The notes beneath the pieces were generated by a model that was not told where the DNA came from, made no database searches, and saw only the letters and a program-made list of their open reading frames with translations. From the NCBI GenBank assembly GCA_947174995.1, contig CAMWLC010000006.1, positions 1-64,000 on the forward strand: a stretch of DNA of 64,000 bases. The letters run 5' to 3'. Shown here piece after piece: positions 29,745-39,845 of this stretch (its first letter is position 1; the number at the start of each line of letters is the position of its first letter). The position numbers and the translations under genes were made by a program. This stretch comes from an uncultured Porphyromonadaceae bacterium. GTDB taxonomy: Bacteria > Bacteroidota > Bacteroidia > Bacteroidales > Muribaculaceae.

Positions 29745-31324
29745 ATATAGTCGCAAGTGTCGGCAAAGGCGTCAGCACACCTCATGCCATCCATTGCGGC
29801 CGAAACGATACCTCCGGCAAATCCCGCACCCTCGCCGCAGGGATATAGTCCGGCAATGTCGGGATGACAGAGGCTCTCCCTGTCACGGGGTATTCTCACG
29901 GGGCTTGATGTCCGCGACTCCAGGCCGATGAGCACCGCCTCGTTGGTGAGAAACCCGTTGCTTTTCCTTCCGAAAGCCCTGAATCCCTCCTTCAGGCGCT
30001 CTGCGATGAAGGGATGAAGCAATTGATCCATTCTCTCGGAGTGTATACCGGGTATATAAGATGTCCCGGGGAGCGTTTCAGATTTTCTTCCCTCCACGAA
30101 ATCCTTCATTCTCTGGGCGGGGGCGTTGATGGTGTTTCCGGAGGCCTCGAAGAATTTTCTCTCCATATCCTCCTGGAAACGCAGCAGACCGAAAGGTCCC
30201 TCCTCATCATATCCCGAAATGTCGCCCGGGCGGATCTCGACCACCATACCGGAGTTGGCACGCTTGCCGGCTCGCGCGGAGGCGGACATACCGTTGACCA
30301 CCAGTTCACCGGGCGCGGAGGCCGCCGGCACTATCACGCCGCCGGGACACATGCAGAAGCTATACACGCCCCTCCCGTCAGCCTGCGTGACAAAACTGTA
30401 TTCGGCAGCTGGGAGCCATTCCCCTCTCCCCTCCGGGCTGTGATACTGTATACGGTCGATTAGATCCTGGGGATGTTCGAGACGCACTCCCATAGCGATC
30501 CCCTTGCTTTCGAGTCTCACGCCATCCTTGTCAAGAAACCGGTAGACATCGCGTGCCGAATGACCCGTGGCCAATATCACGGCATCCCCGCTGAATGTGC
30601 GCCCGTCGGCAAGTTTCACGCCTGCGGCCCTGAGTCCCCCGGCTTTCTCCTCAAGAAGAAGTCCCGAGACCTTGGCTTGGAAAATCACCTCTCCGCCGCA
30701 TCTTCGTATCTCCTCGCGTATAGCCTTGATTACTCCGGGGAGCCTATCGCTGCCGATGTGCGGATGCGAGTCTATCATCACCGATTCATCGGCACCAAAC
30801 TGATGAAGCAACCCGAGGACCTCCATCACGTTGCCGCGCTTTTTGCTGCGCGTGAAGAGTTTGCCGTCGCTGAAGGCTCCGGCGCCACCCTCTCCGAAAC
30901 AATAGTTTGATTCCGGATCCACGCTCCTCTCGCGGTTAAGGCGCGTGATGTCCATGCGCCGTTCCTCCACATCCTTTCCCCGCTCGAGCACCACGGGCCT
31001 CACGCCTCTCTTGATGGCCCTCAGGGCAGCGAAAAGACCGGCGGGGCCGGCTCCGACTATTATGACGCTGCGCCGGGAGTCGGAAACGTCGGGAAACTCC
31101 TCGGGCACATATCCGGCGACGACGTGTCGGTCCTCACCCGTGGCAACACGCACCCCGAGGTTGACCACCACATTCTTCTGCCGGGCGTCCACCGACTTCC
31201 TGATGACGCGAAGGTCATTCAACTCCGTGTCTTTGATTCGGAGTGCACGGCATACGGCCCCCCGGAGCATTTCCGGCGTCGCTGCTTCGCGTGGTGAGAG
31301 TCGTAGAGTGAGATCCTGCGTCAT
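29741..31324 (-). CDS. NAD(P)/FAD-dependent oxidoreductase (FAD-dependent dehydrogenase family)
   Basis: VIIVGAGPAGLFAALRAIKRGVRPVVLERG; YPCGEGAGFAGGIVSAAMDG. Confidence 0.9.
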   Translation of the reverse strand: MTQDLTLRLSPREAATPEMLRGAVCRALRIKDTELNDLRVIRKSVDARQKNVVVNLGVRVATGEDRHVVAGYVPEEFPDVSDSRRSVIIVGAGPAGLFAALRAIKRGVRPVVLERGKDVEERRMDITRLNRERSVDPESNYCFGEGGAGAFSDGKLFTRSKKRGNVMEVLGLLHQFGADESVMIDSHPHIGSDRLPGVIKAIREEIRRCGGEVIFQAKVSGLLLEEKAGGLRAAGVKLADGRTFSGDAVILATGHSARDVYRFLDKDGVRLESKGIAMGVRLEHPQDLIDRIQYHSPEGRGEWLPAAEYSFVTQADGRGVYSFCMCPGGVIVPAASAPGELVVNGMSASARAGKRANSGMVVEIRPGDISGYDEEGPFGLLRFQEDMERKFFEASGNTINAPAQRMKDFVEGRKSETLPGTSYIPGIHSERMDQLLHPFIAERLKEGFRAFGRKSNGFLTNEAVLIGLESRTSSPVRIPRDRESLCHPDIAGLYPCGEGAGFAGGIVSAAMDGMRCADAFADTCDYI

Positions 31325-31355
31325 GATGGAATCGTTTGTGGTTCAACCTGCAAAA

Positions 31356-32696
31356 TTAATTATTTTCTTTCGTTTTCTTTCCATCCTCAGGGGGGATTTC
31401 TCCAGGATTAGGGTTATTTTTTTCTGCCAACCCCTTGATTGCGGCAATATGTGCGGCTATTTTAATCTCCTGGGGATTATTCTGAGGTGTCCAGAACTGT
31501 ATTCCCTCGAGTCCGTCCGGAAGAAACTGCTGCTCCACATAATTCCCCTCATAGTCGTGGGCATACTTGTACCCCTTGCCGTATCCGAGATCTTTCATCA
31601 GTTTCGTCGGAGCGTTGCGCAGATGAAGCGGCACGGGAAGATTTCCCGTTTCCCTCACCTTCGCTATCGCGGAGTCTATCCCGAGATATGCGGAATTGCT
31701 CTTGGGAGAAGTGGCGAGATACACTGTACACTCTCCCAGGATTATTCTCCCCTCAGGCCATCCGATTTTTGCGAGGGCGTCAAATGTGGCGTTCGCGAGG
31801 AGAAGCGCGTTGGGATTGGCGAGACCTATGTCCTCGGCTGCGGAAATCACGAGTCTTCGGGCTATGAACTTGGGGTCTTCCCCACCCTCCACCATTCGTG
31901 CGAGCCAATATAGGGCGCCATCGGGATCAGAGCCGCGTATTGACTTGATGAAGGCGGAGATTATGTCATAATGCATTTCGCCGTTACGGTCGTATGCGGC
32001 GGGGTTTTCCTGCAATCTGTCGGTCACAAGCGCATCGTCTATCACTATTTCCACATTCTCCGGCTCCGACTGCTCTATCAGGTCGAGGGTGTTGAGGAGT
32101 TTTCTCGCATCCCCACCCGCGAACCGCATCAAAGCCCCCTTCTCCCTTATCTCGATTTTTCTCTTGTTTAGGATTGGATCCTTCTCGAGAGCGCGGGTTA
32201 TCAGGATGTCGAGATCCTCGTTGTCGAGGGGTTTGAGGGTATAGACCTGGGCACGGCTCAACAGCGGACGTATCACCTCGAAGGAGGGGTTCTCCGTGGT
32301 GGCGCCGATAAGTGTGACGGTTCCCTTCTCCACAGCCCCGAGCAGGGAATCCTGCTGGGATTTGTTGAAACGGTGTATCTCATCGATGAAGAGTATGGGC
32401 CTCCCCTTTGAGAAAAGGCTCCCACTCTCCTTCTCGCACTTTTCAAGCACCTCCCTCACCTCCTTGACCCCCGAGGTGACGGCGCTGAGAGTGTAGAAGG
32501 GCACCTCCGTCATTTTCGCCACGATGCGGGCGAGCGTGGTTTTGCCCACCCCCGGGGGGCCCCACAATATGAAGGAGTTGACACGGCCGGTCTCCACCAT
32601 GCGCCGTATCACGCCGCCCTCGCCCACGAGATGTCGCTGTCCGATATAGTCATCGAGACTTCTCGGGCGCAGTCTTTCAGCCAAAGGTATATTCAT
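31356..32696 (-). CDS. rarA: Replication-associated recombination protein A (MgsA/RarA AAA ATPase)
   Basis: LAERLRPRSLDDYIGQRHLVG; WGPPGVGKTTLARIVA. Confidence 0.95.
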   Translation of the reverse strand: MNIPLAERLRPRSLDDYIGQRHLVGEGGVIRRMVETGRVNSFILWGPPGVGKTTLARIVAKMTEVPFYTLSAVTSGVKEVREVLEKCEKESGSLFSKGRPILFIDEIHRFNKSQQDSLLGAVEKGTVTLIGATTENPSFEVIRPLLSRAQVYTLKPLDNEDLDILITRALEKDPILNKRKIEIREKGALMRFAGGDARKLLNTLDLIEQSEPENVEIVIDDALVTDRLQENPAAYDRNGEMHYDIISAFIKSIRGSDPDGALYWLARMVEGGEDPKFIARRLVISAAEDIGLANPNALLLANATFDALAKIGWPEGRIILGECTVYLATSPKSNSAYLGIDSAIAKVRETGNLPVPLHLRNAPTKLMKDLGYGKGYKYAHDYEGNYVEQQFLPDGLEGIQFWTPQNNPQEIKIAAHIAAIKGLAEKNNPNPGEIPPEDGKKTKENN

Positions 32697-33358
32697 CAGC
32701 CCCGATGTTTGAGAATCTCGGCAATAGCCTCCACATCTATTTTGTCAGTACCCGCCAGCACCGTGTCGGCGTATGGCGCGAGACAGTCGGCTTCCACCGT
32801 GCCGGCTATTCCGACTACGTAGGCTCCTGCATTACGTCCGGCACATACACCCTGCACGGAATCCTCGAATACCGCGCATCGCGGCGGAAGGGCTCCCACA
32901 CGGTATGCCGCGGAGATATACCCCTCGGGATCCGGCTTGGAGGCGGAGACATCATCACCGGTGACGATGACCTGAAACAGCTCCTTCAAATCCGGGTATT
33001 GTCTCCAGAGATGGGACATCTTGACACCGTTGCTGCTGGTAACGAGGGCAGTCGGTATCCCTTTATCCCGAAGAGTGCGGAGCACCCTCTCAGCGCCCGG
33101 CATGAGTTCATACTGTAAGCGGTTTTCCTCCTCATACAGGGCCTTCTCCACCTGCCCTCGCACGTCGGGATCGGGGTAATATGTCCCGAGAATATTTTCA
33201 AGAGTCGTCCCCTTGATAACTGTCTCGAAATTCTCCACGCCCGTCGGGAACATCTCGTTTATGTGTCTCCATATACCGGTGTATATCTTCTCGCTGTCTA
33301 CTATGACGCCATCCAGATCGAAGAGGAAGGCAATGTCTGCTCTGTTTTCCATATCCAT
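32696..33358 (-). CDS. HAD family phosphatase (beta-phosphoglucomutase-like)
   Basis: FLFDLDGVIVDSE; VTGDDVSASKPDPEGY; start likely 33358 or 33352; 1-nt overlap with rarA. Confidence 0.9.
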   Translation of the reverse strand: MDMENRADIAFLFDLDGVIVDSEKIYTGIWRHINEMFPTGVENFETVIKGTTLENILGTYYPDPDVRGQVEKALYEEENRLQYELMPGAERVLRTLRDKGIPTALVTSSNGVKMSHLWRQYPDLKELFQVIVTGDDVSASKPDPEGYISAAYRVGALPPRCAVFEDSVQGVCAGRNAGAYVVGIAGTVEADCLAPYADTVLAGTDKIDVEAIAEILKHRG

Positions 33359-33411
33359 ATAACAAAAATTATAGTGTTTAGTGTTTAGTGAGTGAAAACT
33401 GAACACTAATT

Positions 33412-33438
33412 CGCAAATTATGTCCGAAATAATTTGCG
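33412..33438. promoter_or_regulatory. Inverted repeat CGCAAATTAT-N7-ATAATTTGCG upstream of serC
   Basis: Perfect 10-bp arms; right arm contains the TTTG -33 box. Confidence 0.6.
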
Positions 33439-33463
33439 GTCTCGGAATTTAAGGTTAAATTTG
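33433..33463 (+). promoter_or_regulatory. serC promoter
   Basis: TTTG 33433-33436, 19 nt, TAAATTTG 33456-33463. Confidence 0.65.
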
Positions 33464-33512
33464 CCGAAAATTTAGTTTTCAACTCAAAACTACCTAAAAT
33501 TTAAAATAGATC

Positions 33513-34583
33513 ATGAAAAAGCACAATTTCTATGCTGGTCCCTCCATCTTGAGCCAGTATACCATCAAGAACACTGCCGATGCAGTGATCAACTTCGCTG
33601 ACATGGGTCTTTCCATCCTCGAGATCTCCCACCGCAGCAAGCAGTTCCAGGCAGTTGTTGACGAGGCCGTGGCTCTCGTGAAGGAGCTTCTCAACGTGCC
33701 CGAGGGCTACAGCGTGCTCTTCCTTGGCGGCGGCGCAAGCCTCCAGTTCGCCATGGCTCCCATGAACTTCCTGAATAAGAAAGCCGCATATCTCGACACC
33801 GGCGTCTGGGCCAACAAAGCCATCAAGGAGGCCAAACTCTTCGGAGAGGTTGACGTGGTAGCTTCCTCCAAAGACAAGAACTACAACTATATTCCTAAGG
33901 ACTACACCGTGCCCGCGGATGTGGATTACTTCCACTACACATCCAACAACACCATCTACGGCACTGAGATCCGCAAGGATCCCGACGTTCCCGTGCGCAT
34001 GATCTGCGACATGAGCTCGGACATCTTCTCCCGCCCCGTCGATGTGGCCAAGTATGACCTCATCTATGCCGGCGCCCAGAAGAACCTCGCTCCCTCCGGC
34101 GTGACCATCTGCATCGTGAAAGACGAGGCTCTCGGCCACGTGGACCGCGTCATCCCCACCATGCTCAAGTACAAGACCCACGTTGACAAGGGTTCCATGT
34201 TCAACACTCCCCCCGTGCTCCCAATCTTCGCTGCTCTCCAGACCCTGAAATACTACAAGAGCCTCGGCGGCGTGGCTGAAATCGAGAAGATGGACATTGC
34301 CAAGGCTGAAAAGCTTTATGACGCCATCGATAATTCCAAGATGTTCGTGGCAACAGTTCCCAACAAGGAGGACCGTTCCATCATGAACGTTTGCTTCGTG
34401 ATGAAGCCCGAGTACAAGGAGCTGGAGAAGGACTTCATCGAGTTCGCTACCGCTCAGGGCATGATGGGTATCAAGGGACACCGCGACGTAGGCGGTTTCC
34501 GCGCATCCCTCTACAACGCTCTTCCCATGGAGAGCGTGGACGCTCTCATCGCCTGCATGAAGGAATTCGAGGCAAAACACTGA
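33513..34583 (+). CDS. serC: 3-phosphoserine/phosphohydroxythreonine aminotransferase
   Basis: [49 protein letters not shown]. Confidence 0.97.
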   Translation: MKKHNFYAGPSILSQYTIKNTADAVINFADMGLSILEISHRSKQFQAVVDEAVALVKELLNVPEGYSVLFLGGGASLQFAMAPMNFLNKKAAYLDTGVWANKAIKEAKLFGEVDVVASSKDKNYNYIPKDYTVPADVDYFHYTSNNTIYGTEIRKDPDVPVRMICDMSSDIFSRPVDVAKYDLIYAGAQKNLAPSGVTICIVKDEALGHVDRVIPTMLKYKTHVDKGSMFNTPPVLPIFAALQTLKYYKSLGGVAEIEKMDIAKAEKLYDAIDNSKMFVATVPNKEDRSIMNVCFVMKPEYKELEKDFIEFATAQGMMGIKGHRDVGGFRASLYNALPMESVDALIACMKEFEAKH

Positions 34584-34616
34584 TCTGAGTAAAGACCATA
34601 TAAAGATTTCAGAGAA

Positions 34617-35534
34617 ATGAAAGTACTGGTTTTCACCGAAAAGCCTTTTGCGGAGGCTGCCGTAAAGGCCATCGCAAACGTGGTAAACGCTTCCGGCAAC
34701 GAGCTTGAGCTCGTGGAGCGCGGCACCCGTGAGGATCTCCTCAACGCCGTTAAGGACGCCGAGGGTCTAATCGTGCGCAGCGACGTCATCGACGCCGAAG
34801 TGATGGAGCATGCCCCCAAGCTCAAAGTGATCGTCCGCGCCGGCGCCGGCTACGATAACATCGACCTCAAGGCCGCCACGGAGCATGGCATCTGCGTCAT
34901 GAACACTCCCGGTCAGAACTCCAACGCCGTGGCCGAGCTCGTGTTCGGTATGGTAGTGATGATGTGCCGCAATCAGTATAACGGCACTTCCGGTTCCGAG
35001 CTTAAGGGCAAGTCGCTTGGCATCTACGCTTTCGGTCAGGTAGGCCGCAATGTAGCCCGCATCGCCAAGGGCTTCGACATGAAGATCGAGGCTTTGGACG
35101 TATTCGTGCCCGACGCAGTGATCGAGGCCGAGGGTGTAAAGCCCCTTCACAGCGTGGACGAGCTCTTCTCGCAGAACGACTTCGTGTCCCTCCACATCCC
35201 CGCCACTCCCGAGACCAAGGGTTCCATCGGCTATGACCTCGTGATGAAGATGCCCAAGAACGGCGTGCTCATCAACACCGCCCGCAAGGAGGTGATCGAC
35301 GAGGCCGGACTCATCAAGGCTCTTGAGGAGCGTCCCGACCTCCGCTACGTTTCCGACATCAAGCCGGCTACCGCAGAGGAGTTCGAGAAGAAGTTTGCTT
35401 CCCGCGTATTCTTCACTCCCAAGAAGATGGGTGCCCAGACCGCCGAGGCCAACTTCAACGCCGGAGTGGCCGCTGCCGAGCAGGTGATCGCCTATCTCAA
35501 GGATGGCTGGAACAAATTCCAGGTCAACAAGTAA
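34617..35534 (+). CDS. serA: D-3-phosphoglycerate dehydrogenase
   Basis: NAD-binding 2-hydroxyacid dehydrogenase; VRAGAGYDNIDLKAATEHGICVMNTPGQNSNAVAEL. Confidence 0.93.
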   Translation: MKVLVFTEKPFAEAAVKAIANVVNASGNELELVERGTREDLLNAVKDAEGLIVRSDVIDAEVMEHAPKLKVIVRAGAGYDNIDLKAATEHGICVMNTPGQNSNAVAELVFGMVVMMCRNQYNGTSGSELKGKSLGIYAFGQVGRNVARIAKGFDMKIEALDVFVPDAVIEAEGVKPLHSVDELFSQNDFVSLHIPATPETKGSIGYDLVMKMPKNGVLINTARKEVIDEAGLIKALEERPDLRYVSDIKPATAEEFEKKFASRVFFTPKKMGAQTAEANFNAGVAAAEQVIAYLKDGWNKFQVNK

Positions 35535-35559
35535 ATCCCAACCAATCCGATAAATAACC

Positions 35560-35591
35560 GGGGGCCACGCTTCTGAAGCGCGGCCCCCGTT
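35560..35591 (+). terminator. Terminator hairpin after serA
   Basis: GGGGGCCACGCTTC / GAAGCGCGGCCCCC with one mismatch, then GTTACTT. Confidence 0.75.
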
Positions 35592-35630
35592 ACTTATCGG
35601 GTCAAGCCGAAATAGCGGTGCACGATTGAT

Positions 35631-36215
35631 TTACTTTCCGAGCATTGACATGAACTCGGCGCGGAGTCCGGGATCTGTGGCGAACTTTCCGTTGTAATCG
35701 AATGTGATGGTGGAGGCATCCTGCTTCTCGACACCGCGCATCTTCATGCAGAGGTGTTCGGCGTCGCAAGTGACGATCACACCATCGTTGGGAAGGGCCT
35801 CGGACAGCAGTCGGCACACCTGAGCCGTCAGACGCTCCTGCACCTGAAGACGCCTTGCGAAAGTATCCACGATGCGGGCCAGCTTGGAGAGTCCGATCAT
35901 CTTTCCCTTGGGAATATAGCCCACGGAGACTCTTCCGAAGAATGGAAGGATATGATGCTCGCACATACTATAAAACTCTATATCCTTCACAATGACAATC
36001 TGAGAGCCTGCATGTTCAAAAACCGCCTTCTGCGCTATGGCCAGGGGATCCTGACGGTAGCCGGCGGTGATGTCTATGATGGCTTTGGCCGCCCTCTCCG
36101 GAGTCTTGAGCAGACCCTCGCGCTCGGGATCCTCACCCACCAGGCGGAGTATCTCACGGTAGTGGGATGCGATCTCCGCCACTAACTTCTCGTCGTGTGC
36201 TTCTTTACGTGCCAC
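35631..36215 (-). CDS. folE: GTP cyclohydrolase I
   Basis: FYSMCEHHILPFFGRVSVGYIPKGK. Confidence 0.97.
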   Translation of the reverse strand: MARKEAHDEKLVAEIASHYREILRLVGEDPEREGLLKTPERAAKAIIDITAGYRQDPLAIAQKAVFEHAGSQIVIVKDIEFYSMCEHHILPFFGRVSVGYIPKGKMIGLSKLARIVDTFARRLQVQERLTAQVCRLLSEALPNDGVIVTCDAEHLCMKMRGVEKQDASTITFDYNGKFATDPGLRAEFMSMLGK

Positions 36216-36222
36216 TATAACT

Positions 36223-36741
36223 TCATTTAATATTGACTATCTTGGACTTCACCACGCGCATCTCCGATGCGAACTGCGGGAAGGATGCCTTCAGCTCGCG
36301 CAGGGCGTTGTCCGCCTCATGCTGCGTGCGGAAGTTGCCTATGCGGGTATACCAGTTGGGTGAACTGGAGAAGGTGTAGACTTGTCCTCTGTATTTGGGA
36401 AACCTTGCGATTATGGCGCTTCCGCGTGCCTTGGCCCTGGCCTCGAGCGAATGTTGGTTGCGTCCGTCGCTGAACACCTGTATCCTGAACCCCGTCGTGG
36501 TCATCCCCTGGACTCTGGAGCCGCCGCTCTGCCTCTTCTGTTCGGGAGTGCTGAGCAGCAGTTCCAGCAGTTCCTGGTCGGATATGATTTCTATCCTCCC
36601 CTCCGACTCGTTCATGAGTCTTTCGGGAAACGACGGGGATTTATCGGCTCCCTCGCGCTCGCTCTGGGCGTTCAGGTGTGCCGGGCATCCTCCCGCCATC
36701 GCTGCAATCAGAAGGACTGATGTCAATGTGCGCCGTATCAT
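36223..36741 (-). CDS. SPOR domain protein, exported
   Basis: Signal peptide; GFRIQVFSDGRNQHSLEARAKARGSAIIARFP ... VRIGNFRT-like SPOR repeat. Confidence 0.82.
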   Translation of the reverse strand: MIRRTLTSVLLIAAMAGGCPAHLNAQSEREGADKSPSFPERLMNESEGRIEIISDQELLELLLSTPEQKRQSGGSRVQGMTTTGFRIQVFSDGRNQHSLEARAKARGSAIIARFPKYRGQVYTFSSSPNWYTRIGNFRTQHEADNALRELKASFPQFASEMRVVKSKIVNIK

Positions 36742-36773
36742 ATCCGTAATCTGTTCGTGTGTGTTGGCTTTAA

Positions 36774-37529
36774 TCAGTTGAAGGCCTCGATGATGCCCAT
36801 GAAGCTGTCAGCTTGCAGGGCGGCGCCCCCGATTAGACCGCCGTCTACGTCGGGCTTGGCGAAGAGCTCCTTGGCGTTGGAGGGCTTGCAGCTGCCGCCA
36901 TATAGGATGGAGGTGTTGTCAGCGATCTCCTTGCCATACTTCTCTTCGATGACCTTGCGGATATGGGCGTGCATGTCCTGCGCCTGCTCCGCAGTAGCGG
37001 TCTTGCCCGTGCCGATGGCCCATACGGGTTCGTATGCCACGATTATCTTGCCGAAGTCCTCGGGGGAGAGGGAGAAAAGGGCCTCGATCTGAGAGCTTAC
37101 CACATCGTTGTAGCTGCCGTTCTCGCGCTCCTCAAGCACCTCGCCCACGCAGAAGATGGGCATCAGGCCGTTGGCAAGTGCGAGTTTGGTCTTGGCGAGA
37201 AGCTGCTCGTTGTTCTCGCCGAAGTACTGGCGACGCTCGCTGTGGCCGAGTATGACGTACTGCGCACCGGTTGATTTCACCATGGCTGCGCTCACCTCTC
37301 CGGTATATGCACCCTTCTCATGCTCGGAGCAGTTTTCGGCACCGAGGCCGAGCACCTCCTTGTCGATCACGCCATGTACGGAAGTGAGATGCGTGAAGGG
37401 CACGCACACGATCACATCGCAGTTCGGCTTGTTGGCCAGAAGCAGCGTGTTGATGTCATTAGCGAGTTCCACACCCTCGTCAAGAGTGGTGTTCATTTTC
37501 CAGTTGCCTGCAACAATGTTCTTTCTCAT
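36774..37529 (-). CDS. tpiA: Triosephosphate isomerase
   Basis: [27 protein letters not shown]. Confidence 0.98.
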   Translation of the reverse strand: MRKNIVAGNWKMNTTLDEGVELANDINTLLLANKPNCDVIVCVPFTHLTSVHGVIDKEVLGLGAENCSEHEKGAYTGEVSAAMVKSTGAQYVILGHSERRQYFGENNEQLLAKTKLALANGLMPIFCVGEVLEERENGSYNDVVSSQIEALFSLSPEDFGKIIVAYEPVWAIGTGKTATAEQAQDMHAHIRKVIEEKYGKEIADNTSILYGGSCKPSNAKELFAKPDVDGGLIGGAALQADSFMGIIEAFN

Positions 37530-37727
37530 AGTTTTTTTACCTTCGTTTGTCCGGGGAAGGGAGCCTGCTGTCGGTGCCGCCCCCGGAAGTTATTGAACTG
37601 CAAAGTTACAAATTTCCCCGCACAATTCCTATATATCACCCCTTATTTGTTGGCTCCTCTACCGGTGTTTTCCGAATTTTATCCGCCGAGTGCCGATATA
37701 TCGGATTTTTTCGCTAAATTTGCAGTT

Positions 37728-39845
37728 ATGGATTTCAAGTTGAATTCTAACTATCTCCCTACGGGAGACCAGCCGGAGGCCATCGCCGAGCTCGTCCAGG
37801 GTGTCGAGTCCGGCATGGCGCATCAGACCCTTCTCGGTGTCACCGGCTCCGGCAAGACCTTCACGATGGCCAATGTCATCAAGGAGGTGCGACGCCCTAC
37901 CCTGATCCTGAGCCATAACAAGACCCTCGCGGCCCAGCTGTACGGAGAGATGAAGAACTTCTTTCCGGACAACTCCGTGCAGTATTTCGTAAGCTATTAC
38001 GACTACTATCAGCCGGAGGCCTATATACCCTCCTCCGACAAGTATATTGAGAAAGACCTCATGATCAACGACCGCATTGAGCGTCTCCGCCTCTCCACGG
38101 TGGCCGCCCTCCTTTCTGGACGCAGAGACGTGGTGGTCGTCTCTTCGGTCTCCTGCATCTACGGTATGGGAAATCCCGAAGACTTCACGCAAAGCGTGGT
38201 GCGCGTTTCCACAGGCGACCGCATATCCCGCAATGCCTTCCTGCGCAAACTCGTTGACTCCCTCTATTCCCGTTCCGACATTGAGTTGGGGCCGGGGCAG
38301 TTCCGCGCCAAGGGGGATACCGTGGACATTCGTCTCAGTTTCGAGGATATCCAGCTGCGCGTGATGTTCTGGGGGGATGAGATAGAGAAAATCCAGACCG
38401 TTGACCCGCAGACCGGACTGGTACTCACGCAGCTCGACGGCTTCAACATCTACCCGGCCAATATCTTCGTGCCCTCGAAGGAGCGCACGCTATCCGCTGT
38501 CAATCAGATCTCCCTCGACCTTGGGGCGCAATGCGAGTTTTTCCGAAACGAGGGGAAGCTCCTTGAGGCCGAGAGGCTTCGTGAGCGAGTGACTTATGAC
38601 GTGGAGATGATAAAGGAACTCGGGAGCTGCTCAGGTATAGAAAACTATTCGCGCTATTTCGATGGTCGCGAACCCGGTATGCGTCCCTTCTGTCTGCTTG
38701 ACTACTTCCCGCAGGATTTCCTCACGATAATTGACGAGAGCCACGTGACTCTCCCTCAGCTTCGCGCCATGTATGGCGGCGACCTCTCCCGTAAGATGAA
38801 TCTCGTCGAGTATGGATTCCGTCTGCCGGCAGCCCTTGACAACCGCCCGCTGAAGTTTGACGAGTTCGAGCGCCTCACTCCGCAGACGATATATGTATCC
38901 GCCACTCCGGGCGACTACGAGTTGCAGCAGAGCGAAGGCGTGTTCACCGAGCAGATCATACGTCCCACCGGCCTTCTCGATCCGGAGATAGAGGTAAGGG
39001 CCACCATGAATCAGATCGATGACCTCATGGAGGAAATACGCCGCCGCACCGAGGCGGCCGAGCGCACACTCGTCACGACCCTGACAAAGCGCATGGCCGA
39101 AGAGCTTGACGCCCATCTAAGGCGCTGGGGCGTGAAGTGCGCGTATATCCACAGCGATGTCGACACCCTTGAGCGCATAAGGATTCTTGAGGATCTCCGC
39201 GCCGGCGAATATGATGTCCTTATCGGCGTAAATCTGCTGCGCGAGGGCCTCGACCTTCCGGAGGTCAGCCTTGTGGCCATTTTGGATGCCGACAAGGAGG
39301 GTTTCCTGCGCAATCACCGCTCGCTGACACAGACCGCGGGACGTGCCGCGCGTAATATCCACGGCAAGGTAATAATGTATGCCGACCGCATCACCGACTC
39401 CATGCAGCTCACCATCGACGAGACGGAACGCCGCAGGGCCAAGCAGATGCTTTACAATGAGGCAAACGGCATAACGCCCACTCCCATCGTGAAGAAGATG
39501 CAGCAGGACCTCATCGATCTCTACGGAGGAGGGGGAGAGCAGGAGAAACAGCCCATCGGCAAACTCGCCGGAAGAACCCCCGAAGCACCGCACAAGAAAC
39601 TTACTCAACCCTCCGGCTCACCGCGTCCTTATATAGAGGAGCAGGAGCGTCCGTCTGAATATGCAGCTGACCCGGTGACGGAGTATATGACCGGAAGCGA
39701 ACTCGAAAGGCGCATCAACCGTGTCAACGCCGATATGGTAGCGGCTGCCAAGCGCACGGATTTTATCGAGGCCGCAAGGCTGCGTGACGAACTTCTGGCC
39801 CTTCAGGCCCTACTAAAGCAGAAAGAAAATGTCGGACTCCAATAA
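37728..39845 (+). CDS. uvrB: Excinuclease ABC subunit B
   Basis: MDFKLNSNYLPTGDQPEAIAELV; GVTGSGKTFTMANVI; start 37728, not 37320. Confidence 0.97.
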   Translation: MDFKLNSNYLPTGDQPEAIAELVQGVESGMAHQTLLGVTGSGKTFTMANVIKEVRRPTLILSHNKTLAAQLYGEMKNFFPDNSVQYFVSYYDYYQPEAYIPSSDKYIEKDLMINDRIERLRLSTVAALLSGRRDVVVVSSVSCIYGMGNPEDFTQSVVRVSTGDRISRNAFLRKLVDSLYSRSDIELGPGQFRAKGDTVDIRLSFEDIQLRVMFWGDEIEKIQTVDPQTGLVLTQLDGFNIYPANIFVPSKERTLSAVNQISLDLGAQCEFFRNEGKLLEAERLRERVTYDVEMIKELGSCSGIENYSRYFDGREPGMRPFCLLDYFPQDFLTIIDESHVTLPQLRAMYGGDLSRKMNLVEYGFRLPAALDNRPLKFDEFERLTPQTIYVSATPGDYELQQSEGVFTEQIIRPTGLLDPEIEVRATMNQIDDLMEEIRRRTEAAERTLVTTLTKRMAEELDAHLRRWGVKCAYIHSDVDTLERIRILEDLRAGEYDVLIGVNLLREGLDLPEVSLVAILDADKEGFLRNHRSLTQTAGRAARNIHGKVIMYADRITDSMQLTIDETERRRAKQMLYNEANGITPTPIVKKMQQDLIDLYGGGGEQEKQPIGKLAGRTPEAPHKKLTQPSGSPRPYIEEQERPSEYAADPVTEYMTGSELERRINRVNADMVAAAKRTDFIEAARLRDELLALQALLKQKENVGLQ

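Noticed and set aside
33501-34580. 359-aa - strand ORF opposite serC
   Set aside because: Complete mirror of serC coding region; His/Val/Glu/Gly-rich composition typical of antisense reading of a codon-biased gene
37320-37727. N-terminal extension of the uvrB ORF
   Set aside because: Overlaps tpiA and its upstream region; the conserved UvrB start is MDFKLNSNYLPTGDQPEA at 37728
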